Shown here in pieces: positions 9,130-21,200 of a stretch of 64,000 nucleotides of DNA (its first letter is position 1; each line of letters opens with the position of its first letter). The notes under the pieces were generated by a model. That model was not told the DNA's origin. It did not search any database and saw only the letters and a list, made by a program, of their open reading frames with translations. The DNA lies in assembly GCA_942486035.1 (NCBI GenBank), contig CALNXK010000013.1, positions 2,295,001 to 2,359,000 of the forward strand, given 5' to 3'. The DNA is from Porites lobata. Taxonomy: Eukaryota > Cnidaria > Anthozoa > Scleractinia > Poritidae. The position numbers and the translations under genes are program-made.

Positions 9130-12100
9130 TTCTATACAATCACGGACACCGAAGATAGTCCCGATATTTCAAGCACATTGTCCTTTTGCGCTTGGAATAT
9201 TAATGGCCTTTCTTCGAAATATCTTGGAAATAAGTTAGATAATACTGATTTTGTGAGTGTTATTAATAACTCCGATTTTATATTGTTAACAGAAATTGGC
9301 AACTGCTCTAATCTGGAAATTGCGGGATACAAATCTTTTTTCAATGTCCCACACCAAATCAGTCGGGGAGAGGTGGGCGTAACTCCGGAGGAATCGCTTT
9401 ATTTTATAAGAACAAATTCCATAAAAACATTTCCATCACTAAAACAACTCAGCATTTTATTTGGTTTAAAATTGAGAATCGTTTTCTAAATTCAGTGAAG
9501 AATATTTACGTCTGTGGTGTCTATATACCCCCTGTAACTCAAAAAATACTTCGATAACGAAATTTTTGATCAGCTAGAACAAGACATAGTACGTTTCTCT
9601 TCGAAAGGATCAATAATTCTCATGGGTGACTTTAACTCGAGAACCGGGAAATACTCTGATACTGTCTCAAAGGAGGGAAACAGTAGAATTAGTAATGATC
9701 AGTCGGAATCTGCTTTCCAGCCAACTCAAAGAAACAGTTTTGATAATGTTTTAAATAGCCATGGGAAACGGCTGTTGGAAATTTGTAAAACCTTTGACCT
9801 AAGAATAGTTAATGGCAGAGTTAATGGAGATACCCTAGGCAGACCCACTTTTCATGGAAAAAACGGAACGAGCGTTATTGATTATCTAATATGTGATCAG
9901 TGTACATTTCTCAACGTTGCAAATTTTGTTGTTAAACAGCCATCTTATTTATCGGATCATAGTGCCATCGTGGCATGGCTCAATCTTAACACCAGGTTAA
10001 TTGGAGACGAAATGCACACTCTAAATAGTAGCAATAGATTATCAAAATTACCACGGCAATTTTGCTGGGAAGTTGACTCACATTTAAAATTCAAAAACGC
10101 ACTGCGCACGGAACCAATCCAAATTCAAATTAGACAATATATGGAGAGAAACACCGAAGATGTGAATATCTCCTTAGAAAACGCTATGAAAATTCTAACT
10201 GAGAGCTCCAAGCTATGCCTAAAAATTTAAAGCTAAGAAAACTTATAAGCGTATTAAGAAATCATCCAACAAGAAATGGTTCGACTGTGACTGTCGCTTG
10301 AAAAGGCATGAATTACGAAAAGTCTCAAATGAAAAGCACCGTGACCCCTCAACTCCGAAGTGCGGGAAAGATATCACAAAACCTTGAATGATTACAAAAA
10401 GCTCCTAGACACAAAGAAGAGAGGATTCCATAAAGAAAAACATTACAACTCGACGAACTAGCTTTAAATCCTGACAAGGCGTCATTTTGGAATTGTTTAA
10501 ATTCGATGAGCGACACTTTCAACGAAAATGTTCCTGCCCCAATCTCGGAAGAATCATGGCTTCACCATTTCAAATCTCTGCATTCTATTGACCCGACGAA
10601 TTCCACGCATGAACATGAAATCCATAGGGAACTAAATTCTTTAGATCACGAAAAGGAACAGTTTAACCATCTCGATTATGAGATAACTGAGAGGGAAATA
10701 CGTCAAGCGGCGAAGAAATTGAAAAATAAGAAATCACCATTTGTTGACAAAATACGAAATGAAATGATCAAAGCAAGCCTCGAACCACTAATGCCTGTCT
10801 ATGTCAAACTTTTTAACCTCATTTTACAATCCGGAAAAATGCCAGATGTTTGGTGTCAAGGCCTCATAACCCCAATTTACAAATCTGGTGACAAGAGTGA
10901 TCCAACAAATTACAGAGGCATATGTGTTTCTAGTTGCCTTGGAAAATTGTTCTGTTCTATTTTAAATCGAAGACTTCACTTGTATTTTGAGGAAAATAAG
11001 ATATTACATAATTCCCAAATTGGCTTTTTGCCTGAAAACCGCACTGCAGACCATGTTTTCACTCTAAGGACCCTAATAGATAAATATGTGCATTATCACA
11101 AGGAAAAAGTGTACGCTTGTTTCGTAGATTTCCGCAAAGCGTTTGACTCTGTTTGGCACGAAGGATTGTTTTATAAGCTGCTAAAAACGAATATACGAGG
11201 AAACTTGTACAACCTCATGAAAAGTCTTTATTGCAACTCGACATGTTCCATCAAAATCGGTGAAAACAAAACACAGCCTTTTTCATATTCCAGAGGTGTA
11301 CGTCAAGGCTGTATTTTAAGTCCTCTTTTATTTAACCTCTATTTAAACAATCTACCATTTTTATTCGAAAACACCTTATCTGACCCATTTGTTCTCCCAA
11401 ATGGGAAAAAAATAAATTCACTTTTCTACGCAGATGATTTAGTTATTCTATCAAGATCGAAAACTGGATTACAGAACTGTTTAAATGCGCTTTCTTTGTA
11501 TTGTGGCAAATGGAAGCTAAAAATTAATCCGAAGAAAACAAAAATTATGATATTCCAGAAACGCCCAAAAAAATCTATTGACATCAAATTCAACATAGGC
11601 AGTGAGTCAATTGAAATTGTCCAAGAATACACTTATTTAGGTACACGTTTAACTCCAACGGGAAACTTTACACTTGCACTCGAACACTTAAAAGAAAAGA
11701 CCCTTCACGCGTTTTCTAGTATTCGGAAGCGGACAATTCTTAACAAACTTAATCCTAATACTGCATCCCAAATTTTTGACACCATGGTATTCCCAATCTT
11801 GAGTTACAACAGCGAGGTATGGGGAATGTATACCAAGCAAGATTTTAAAAAATGGGATAGCTACCCTATAGAAAAAATCCACCTCAAATTCTGTAAACGT
11901 TACTTAGAGGTTAACAATAAGGCCTCTAACATAGCCTGCAGAGCTGAACTTAATAGACTGCCGCTGCTTATCCCGATAAATCAGAAAATTATGAAATATT
12001 TTGTTTACCTCAACAACAAAGATAATGACTCTATAGTCAAACAGTCTCTCCTTATGTCAAAGAATCTACATTCTATGAATAATTCCGGATATTTTTCCAA

Positions 12101-12659
12101 TTTCATAAACATGCTTGAACAATACAATCTAACCAGTTTAGATGCTGAATCTCTAGATAATGATAAAATTAGACGATATACCACAGAAATGAGAGAGAAA
12201 TATCTATCTTTTTGGCGGCACAGCCTCGAAAATTCAAAAAAACTAGAATTTTATAAAACTTTTAAAGATGAATATTCTACATCTGATTATCTCTACCAGC
12301 TAAGACATTATGACGAACGACAGAATTTTGTTAAATTTAAAATAAGTAATCACAAACTTATGATTGAACATGGTCGATACCAAATCGATCATTTGCCAAG
12401 AGAAAATAGATTATGTCCTTTATGTAACTCAAATCAGGTAGAAGATGAGATTCATTTCCTCTTTCAATGTAACAAATACTCAGTACAGAGACAGGCATTT
12501 ATTAATGAAATCAATCGAATAATACCTGACTTTGACAAGAAATCATCTCCAGAAAGCATAAAACTGATAATGAATTCGAAGGAACATCATGTAAATAAGT
12601 TAGTTATGAAGTTTGTTTCCTCCTGCATGAAAATACGTAATTCATTGTTAGTAATGTAA
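9130..12659 (+). pseudogene. LINE ORF2 (endonuclease + reverse transcriptase), broken in the endonuclease
   Basis: The endonuclease starts at SFCAWNINGLSSKY (~9180) and has LLTEIGN. It shifts frame near 9360 into SGRGGRNSGGIALFYKNK and GVYIPPV, and shifts again near 9545 into MGDFNSRTGKYSD (from 9622), VIDYLI and LSDHSAIVAW. A further break precedes the RT. The RT frame is intact from 10506: KKLKNKKSPFVDKIRNEMIK, NYRGICV, FVDFRKAFDSVWH, GVRQGCILSPLLF and the catalytic FYADDL, ending in a CPLCNSNQVEDEIHFLFQC zinc-knuckle-like motif. The known role is target-primed reverse transcription. Because of at least three frame breaks upstream, a full ORF2 cannot be translated from this copy. Confidence 0.85.
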
Positions 12660-12755
12660 CCGAATTTTTCTAGATTATTATTAGTGCTGTTTTGTTTTAT
12701 ATTTTGATTGCCATATACATGCTTTTGCAATACTGTAAAATGATGCGGTCATACA

Positions 12756-12761
12756 AATAAA
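12756..12761 (+). promoter_or_regulatory. LINE polyadenylation-like AATAAA
   Basis: AATAAA lies ~97 bp after the RT stop and just before the triplet tail. The same block, GCTTTTGCAATACTGTA...AATAAAGC, ends the truncated copy on the minus strand at 44518-44590. Confidence 0.6.
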
Positions 12762-12770
12762 GCAATTTAT

Positions 12771-12891
<121 letters not shown>

Positions 12892-14730
12892 GTACTAAAA
12901 CAAAAAAAAGTGTGAAAATGAAAGCAATGTTATCAGTCCATTTGAACCTGAGCGCGACTTTTTAAAAGAGGGCCAAGATTTAGAAACCCATGCACTCTGT
13001 CCTAATTGCAAAAAGAAGTTCCGCAAAACACAAAAAAAATCGTCCATCCCCAAAAATAAAGTCCCGCGAATATTTCGTGTCATTCGGCAAAAATTTTCCC
13101 AAAGATAGGCGATCAGAACAGAACACTTATCAGCCACGGAGTGTCATTTTGATGTACATGTAATTTCAAATTCTCGTAATTAATAAATGACACAATGTAT
13201 GGCTTTGAGATGGGAATCGCTAAGGAGTTATTTGGAGTTAAGGAGTTAATCTGTGAGCTTAGAGAATATATAAACTTTCTGCCAGTTTCTTCATAGTTTC
13301 AGGAAATTTCACCGAACAAATGCAAAAGAGAAAATCAAGTCTTCTGAAAACTATTTAGTAGGGGTTTTGCTTCAACACATTCATGATAAAACAATAAATG
13401 TTGAAGACATAAAAAATACAATAACATTACAAAAAAAAAAGAAAAAACAGCTCGGAAACGTTTATTCGGTTGTATCAGAAACCCATTATGGGTGTCTGGT
13501 TGTATATTGTTTTTAAATGGCTTGTCAGTGCGCGCGTTTTGCATGTTAAAAACTCATGCACAACAACAAAGGATTTTGTTAAACAAAAAAGTAAACGCAT
13601 TTGACCTCTGAATTCCATGTTAAATTTGAAAAGCGCATTCATCCTCATCGCTTCATAATTTGTGCGAAGTCGGATTTTTCACATTCTTTCTTGTATTAAA
13701 GTACTGATGGTTTTTTCTACAGAATCCAAACCGTGGGTTGAAGTAATTATTATCATAATTTATCATAATAGCATGATTAGAATTACTGAAAGTATTAATC
13801 AAAGAAGAACGTAAATTGAACAAGGAGGGATTTATCAAACTGGTTTTCGATTGTCCCTACTATGCTCTTTTTCATACCAATAAACTGTGTAAAGATGGTC
13901 GGTTCTTTACTGGTTTGAGCATCTTTGTCGCGTTAGGTGGATGAGCACGTGCTCCTCGTCTCATTGAGCAAGTTTTAATCTAGATTTTTCCCCTTTGCAG
14001 CTAATTTGATTAATTTCCTTCCTTACCGGCCTGGTTAGAAAAGATACAATTCAGCCTTTTCGCCTCTGTAACCAATTTACTCTTTTTTTTTGCCTTAATT
14101 GTTGAACTGACTCTGGTCTAAAAATAGCGCTGTGAGACCTGAAAGAATAATATTTTCTCGCTATCGATCCCTCTCTAAAACAATCACTAACCCTATGAAT
14201 AATTACTAAAATGCTAATTTGCATTGCTGACATTCTACGACTGTAAGTAACTTACCGTTAAACTTCTCTTCTCGGCATACTTCTCGAAGATCAAGGAACA
14301 CCGGACATCGAACATCAAACCACGATGATGCAGATATAAAGATTGTCAATCACAAATTCACAAATCACGTGTTCTGCTCAAAAGGGCTTGGGAACTTCTT
14401 ACAGCGAAACACCCCCCCAAAAAAAAATGTAAATAAATAAATAAAAATCAGCCCTGTGTGAAAACAATTAGGTAAAACTTTTATCGAAAACAAAAACACT
14501 TCAGGCCATAGTTAGTAGCTATGTTCAGGCGAATATTTAGTCGTAAAGCGTAACCAGTATTTTCTACACAAGAAAATGACATTATAATGGAAGCAAAAAT
14601 AGAACTTAAAAATGAAATGAGTATTACTTATTGTTGGCAGCACATACTTGTATCCACTGATAAGTTTGATAATGTGCTACGAAATCGAATATCCATAATT
14701 ATGGCAACAAATGCCCCTTGTTAAGTTCTG
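12892..14730. other. No recognised gene
   Basis: AT-rich. A plus frame at about 12904-13105 reads KKCENESNVISPFEPERDF...LCPNCKKKFRK before a stop. It has a CPNC knuckle but no start or splice context I trust. Nothing else is recognisable. Confidence 0.4.
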
Positions 14731-14988
14731 TGAGTATTTGCTACGGTAGCAAATACCCACTTTAAAATTTAATGGATATTTGCTACGGTAGCAAATACCC
14801 ATTATGGGTAGCAAATACCCACTCGAAATTTCAATGAGTATTTGCTACGGTAGCAAATACCCATTATGGGTAGCAAATACCCACTCGAAATTTCAATGAG
14901 TATTTGCTACGGTAGCAAATACCCATAAAATGAAAAATGAGTATTTGCTACTGTAGCAAATACCCACAGATCGTAGCAAATACGCACA
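14731..14988. repeat. Array of palindromic 20-mers (GTATTTGCTAC/GTAGCAAATAC)
   Basis: The motif TATTTGCTAC occurs about five times and its complement GTAGCAAATA about eight times in 258 bp. Most are arranged as near-perfect palindromes TATTTGCTACGGTAGCAAATA. A larger unit with spacer ACTCGAAATTTCAATGAG repeats at ~60-66 bp. It ends 222 bp before the GBP start codon. Confidence 0.9.
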
Positions 14989-14996
14989 TGAATCTG

Positions 14997-15055
<59 letters not shown>

Positions 15056-15058
15056 TTT
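14997..15058. repeat. (CT)n microsatellite with T run
   Basis: About 24 CT units followed by ~11 T. A possible splice acceptor (GTCTGCAG) follows at ~15097, upstream of the GBP start codon, so the tract may serve as an extended polypyrimidine tract. Confidence 0.9.
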
Positions 15059-15209
15059 CTAACTCAATATTTGTACACGGTTTTTCGTTTGTCTGCAGAG
15101 CTAATTATTACCAGGAACCTGTCATCTAAGAAGCAATTATCAAAGAACTGTCAAGTAACGGCCTGTTAGCAAAAAAGGAAAACGCCCTGTGGTGGAATTT
15201 GAATCACTT

Positions 15210-18200
15210 ATGGCTTCAGACGCACCTGAAGGAGGGGGAAGCAATGAGGCCGTTCTTGGTGTTAACGCTGCACCGCTATTCAACATCCATCTTAAAGTTG
15301 ATGATCCCCCGACGGTTAGATCCTTGTCATCTAAGGTTGCTGATGCGCTTAGTTTTGGGTTACGTGCGGCTGGTATAGGTATTGGTGCGGCTGGTATAGG
15401 TATTGGTGTGGCTGCCACAGGGGTTGTTATAACAATTGGTGTGCTTTGTTATAAACATCCTGAATTCGTGATGAGAATTGTAGAAAAAGCTTTGACAGCA
15501 CGAGGGCTTCAAGTAGGAAGTGTTACACCTGGCTCAATTCTTGTGAAGTTGCATTGTTATACCGAGGAAAGCTTCCGATCATTCATGGAAGATTTCGAGG
15601 CAAGAAAGGTGCAGGAGCGGTTGAATAAAGAGTTTGAAAATAGTGGTTATATTGGGGAGGAGCTAGAAGTGACCATCACTAATTACAAAGAAGCCTACAA
15701 GTTCTTGGAACAAATTTCGAGGTATGCGGTCGCTCTGCATCTATTAACTAGGTTCAATCGGACTAGTTTATACTGGTAGGTTGAGTTTGATCGTCCGGGT
15801 GAACGTAGTCCTGAATAGGACTGTTGTTGTTGACAGTGACAGACGTTTCGACAACCTGTGCGGTAGTCACCTTCAGAGTCAAAGTGAGTTGTATCACGTC
15901 AGTTAATGGTATTATACTCTGGTCATTGATCTGATTAGTCAATTACGTCGCGATGTTATTGGTCGTCTGTCAGTTAAGCCGTGATGTTATTGGCTATGAA
16001 GACTCGTAATCAGTAATTGGTGCGTTTCGATCCGTCTATTGTCAGGGGCACCCAACAAGGATATAGTTCAAAACCACTTAACATAGCATTGTTGAACGTA
16101 TTTTAGTATTTAAACGGTAGACATAGGCATATTTTTATCCCCTAAAAACTTTTCATCTGTTCGGATTTCCTAGCTGAAAGTCTAGTGATCCGAAAATTAT
16201 AGGGATCAAAACTTACCTTTTCGAAAATTTCAGCCGGGAAAAGGCTCCCGAAAATTCTAGGTGGCCTTTTTTAGGGTAAAAATTCGTTAAAAATGGGTAA
16301 TTATACCATTTTGTAGATGTTCGAAAATCCTAGGAGAGGCATCTCGGCAATAAGTTGTACGGCGCTGGTAACTGTTGGCTGTTGGTAACTGTTAGTAAAT
16401 GCTGCGACTGCCAGGCTTCTTACATTACCAGCGATCAAACTCAACCTACTTTTGAAATGACTCCTGGGTTCAAACCTTTTACAGTTTTTGTTTATACTAG
16501 TTATGCAATGCTTTCTCTTGGTATACCGTGAAATATCCCAAGAGTGATTTTTCGTAGTATAAACACGAGCCTTTAGGTGAGTTTTTAAACGAAGACAAAT
16601 CATGTTACGAAAGGGATATTCACGGTATACCACGAGAAAGCATTGCATAAATAATTAATCCCATGCCACTCAACATGCCCATCAAATTTTTATAGGAAAC
16701 CTTGACATCACAGGTAAACTCGAAGAAAGTCAGTCGTAACTTGAAGTTAGTTTATAAACAACAATGCCCAAATGAACAGGCTTTCTTATGATAGCTGATG
16801 GTTTTGTTCACCTCTGTCTGTTTTACCTGCGTCCTTAAGAAAATGGTACGACAGCTGTCCAACGTTTCTGACAGGATTTCAGGTAGGCTGCATTCATTAT
16901 GTATTCCACAAGGGAGGGGGGGCAGAGGATTTTTTAGGAGGGATCTTGAATTTTTTTAGAGAAAAAAGAGGAAGATCCGAATGCAATAATTGTTTCATTT
17001 TTCATTAAAAAATCCTAGTTTAAAAAAGAAGCTGAAAAAGGCTTACCTTGGTCGATGTTAAGTCTTCTTTTACCTGTATCTTGGCAAGTTCAGGATATAA
17101 AGAAATGTTTAGTTCCGTAGATATTCTTCAAATAGCAAATGTCATCCGTCGAGTAGTTTTCTTGCTGTTTTTGTTATCTTTTTAGGAAGTAGTTCGGCTA
17201 TTCTTCTTCGCGAAACGTGCGAAGACGGTACTAGAAATCTGGATTCCTTATCGGTGGAACTTGGAATCCCGATTCATTCCAATCGTAAGAAAGATGCAGG
17301 ATTCCTAAGCCCACGATTCCGGATTCCACCTGAGAAGAATTCTCGGATAACGGGTTCCACAAGCAAAACTTTTCCGGATCCGGGAAACCGGGGGTACTAT
17401 AACGATTTACTTCCACCCGGGTGGTTTGTGTGATAAATGGTAAGCAGCCCGGGTTTCCTTGCATGGGGCGATTGACAGAGGTAATTGCGCGCGGTGATTC
17501 TTACCTGATCTTCACAGTCAGTTTACATTTATTTTTTCACACAATGGAGGTTTTCACACTAGAGAATGATTATCCGTCTAAGGTGACTGAGTTATCTGTT
17601 GGGTAATCCGTGTCCGACAGATGTGATAACTGGATGGTTTTATTTTTGGAGGAACCATTCGTGATTTTGTATACATTTGTCTGTTTATCCGTCCATCCAG
17701 ACAGCAAACAGTTAACCCCATTAACAATTTAGCAGGTACATTTTCTCTTCTCTCTCTTTTTTTAGGACCTATTTTGTCTCTAGTTTATCAAAGCCTTGGG
17801 AAGGACGGCAAAATAACACAATGTCAGGAAGCTGGGCCGTACCACTGTGCCTTCCTAACAACTGTAGGTGGGACGAACAGACTGGTGAATACAGCAAGGC
17901 TAGAGGAGAAAGGCAAAGCCTCTATGTAGTCGACAAAGCTCTCGAAAGGCTAAGAAGCATCAAAGGTAACCTGTAATCCTCTTTTAAAATTTCGTCTCAC
18001 ATTTCCTCTTGTTATGCTACCCATTCTTTTACTCTCCCTAGCTCTTCCTTCTATTTTTTTTCTTGTGTAATCCCCTAAGGTAGTGATCGCTAAAATCACG
18101 AGTGATGTTGTAGCTTATTCAGTAAACTGCGGGCTGTTTTTCTCTACTTTGTTATATGTTGTTGTGAACTTGAAGGTGGACAACGTTCACTGAATTGAAA

Positions 18201-21200
18201 TAGAGGGCAATACAGTTTTGAGCGACGCACGTCAACTGGAACTGATGCATTTCCCTTTTTCAAGCCTTGACACTAGTACATTTTTAATTGCTAAGTGTTT
18301 TTACTCTTATAAAGACGATTTTCTAAAAAAAAAAATAGGCAAAACCAATGCCTATATAAGAATGCAAAAAGTCCACTTTTAGTTGACATGCGTCGCCGGC
18401 TCAAAAACAATAACACCGTTCGGATGCGGATCCAGAAAAATAAGAAAAAAAGGGCCGCGGAGGACTTTCCAGGTTGATAGATACTATTTTCATTTATTGG
18501 CTTACTCTTTCCGGAAAACAAACACTCTTTAGGTGATTAAATCATCCACGAACGTAAATAATTTAGAGCTATTGAACTTAATTACTATCAGGATAGTTAT
18601 TTATAACTGGTTTCTAGCCATAATCTTTTATTGCTTTTGTTGTTGTTGTTGTTGTTGTTGTTGTTATTATCATTATTATTATTATTATTATTATTCTGAC
18701 CATTGTGGTTTTTAGTTGAGATCCTGAGATCTTTCGTACTCACACTAACTTAATTTGCAACTCAATTTAGGTCCCGTTTGTGTGGTGTCAATTGCTGGGC
18801 CTTGTCGCAAAGGCAAATCGTATATCCTCAGCAAAGCATTTGACCAAGGGGAAGTTTTCCCTCTTGGACACTTTCTGGACCCAGAGACGATGGGTATCTG
18901 GATGTGGGTTGTGCCAGAAAAGTTGAAAGTAAGCTCTTAGTAATGACGTCGTGTACGATATATTAACTGCTGATACATCCAGCCCAGTAATGCTGGGGCT
19001 TGAAAAGACAGATCTGACCAACTATTTTGTGTGCATGGTTTGCTTGTCTACCTACCCTAGTGCCCTTGTCGCTACCCTAAGATCTGTGAAATGCTGATAG
19101 CGCATATTAGTTCAGAGTTCCTAAGGCCAATTTTTCAGACTCTGGGCCTGAAAAGTCTTGCTCCATCTCTCGAAACGCATTATTATATATTGTACATTAT
19201 TTTCCGTATGAAGCCCAACCCATCGAAACCTATTTTCCTTTCAATGCATAGGACGCCAGTGGCCAGGAATTTACAGTAGTGCTGTTGGACTCGGAAGGAA
19301 CTGATGCGGTGGCCAGTGATGGTTCCGATGATCACTGTATATTCACTTTGACCATTTTACTGGCCTCAGTTTTGATTTACAACTCAGCTGGTGTTCCTAC
19401 CCGGACTGACCTTGATGGACTTGAGTATCCTTGAACAGCTAATACTTCTATCGTAGTTACTTGTGTAAGGTTATTAGTAAGCTTTGTAGTGAAATAACAC
19501 TCATTTAGCCGTGTATTGAAACTGAAAAAGAAAAAGAATAAGGATCCCATTCAAAGCGATCTCTCTAAGAAGGACTTAGCCGGAACAAGAACTAAGTTTC
19601 TGTTTTAGAGAGATGCCCGTCTCATACACAGCCGGGCAAATTAAAGAATAAGCTGTCGGAACAACAGCAGGCACCAACCCTTCGGCATCCTTTAAAGTGA
19701 GGTGTACGTCTGCTAAGAAAGAATTGATTGGCAAAATATAAGATGTAACAGGAGTTCATATATGGATATAGTTAACATTCTTTAATGATTCAAAGCTTCA
19801 TAGTGAAACTTTCTCAGCGAATTCAGCTCCACTCATCTGATTCAACCGCCTCAGCATTGCAGCAGAATGAAGATGCAAACCTTTTCCACAAAATCTTCCC
19901 ATTCTTCATTTGGCTGTGGAGATGTTGTGCTTGCACTCCCTAAAGATTGTCACAATATCAAGGAGTATTTTCTGACAAGGGCAAACGGAAAATCATTTAC
20001 AAAGAGTGTGTTGATATAGCTCAGGAGGCTGCATAAGAAAACACTCAGCCACCACTAGTTTCACCGCGAAATGACGTATGAGGAACGAGCAACTGAGAAA
20101 TTCCATTAACTGATGACGTAGGGTGTCACTACGTAGCTGATTGGTAGAGCCGTCAGGGTAACGTGCTTCAACCAGTCATAGACACTTCTCAAATCTTTTT
20201 GTCAGCTTAGCTCAAGAACATTTCTGATATCTTGAGCATCTGATTAGAGTCATATTCATCGTCGTTGAAGGGAAAGAATTCACACGCGCATTAAAAAAAT
20301 TAAGTGTATAAACAAAAAACGTATAAGTGCTAATGTGAAGCTAACTGACCACTTTTTTTCAATCTATAGGTGTTTAACTCATCAGCAGACTCAAAAGGTG
20401 AAGTCGCATCTAAAGTGGCCGAGAGCATTTTGAATTTCTTCCCTGGGTTTGAGGCCTTTAAACTTCATCCTCCTTCTTCTGATCCAGAAGTTGTATTAAA
20501 TCTTAATCGAGAAGAGGTGCAGGGTGACGTAAACAAGTCGTTTGTGCGGAGAGTGGAAGAATTCAAGAGGATGCTGAGGTCCAAGTTAACGCCCAAACGC
20601 AGCTTTCGTGATGGAGAATATGTAACTGGCGAAGGTAATAACTGAACATTAAATGTAATTCTATTCTCAGATATGCACATCGTGGTTCTTCTTTATGTTC
20701 TTTTGTTCGTTATAATCTATTTTCGCTGGGTTCAGATTTCCATTGATGTCAAAAGCACGACATTGATATAATAATGCCTTTTTTTTCAAGATGAATAACA
20801 CCGCGCCTGGTCATTTATAAAGCAAATTTAAATAAAGTTCAGATATAACACGCCCTCAGATTGGTTGAAAGCGTACTTTATGAGAGTATAAAACAAGGAG
20901 CTAAAGTTTGCTTTAAAAAACTAGAAAGTGATGCGTGAGGAATTTAACGGTTTCTAGAGCACTCAAGAAGTAGGGAGAAGCAGTCTCGTGTTTTACCCTT
21001 GCATTATACCTTTCGTTCGTGCTCTTGGCGCTTCCTGCGTGCTTCAGTGGTGCTTTACAACATGTAAAACGGAGTAAAGTCAAGGCTTCTTTATTTGTTA
21101 CGTAAATGGCATTATATTTTTGTATGGCTGTTGAATCAAGTAGATTGATCTGAGAGTCATGCTTTAGGTGTAACTATCCGATTGGCGAAAGGCTGTGAAA

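Noticed and set aside
12904..13105. Exon with a CPNC zinc knuckle
   Set aside because: No acceptor, start or donor that I trust, and only one knuckle; too weak to call.
14731..14988. CRISPR-like array
   Set aside because: Units are palindromes in mixed orientation with repeated, not unique, spacers, and the DNA is eukaryotic.
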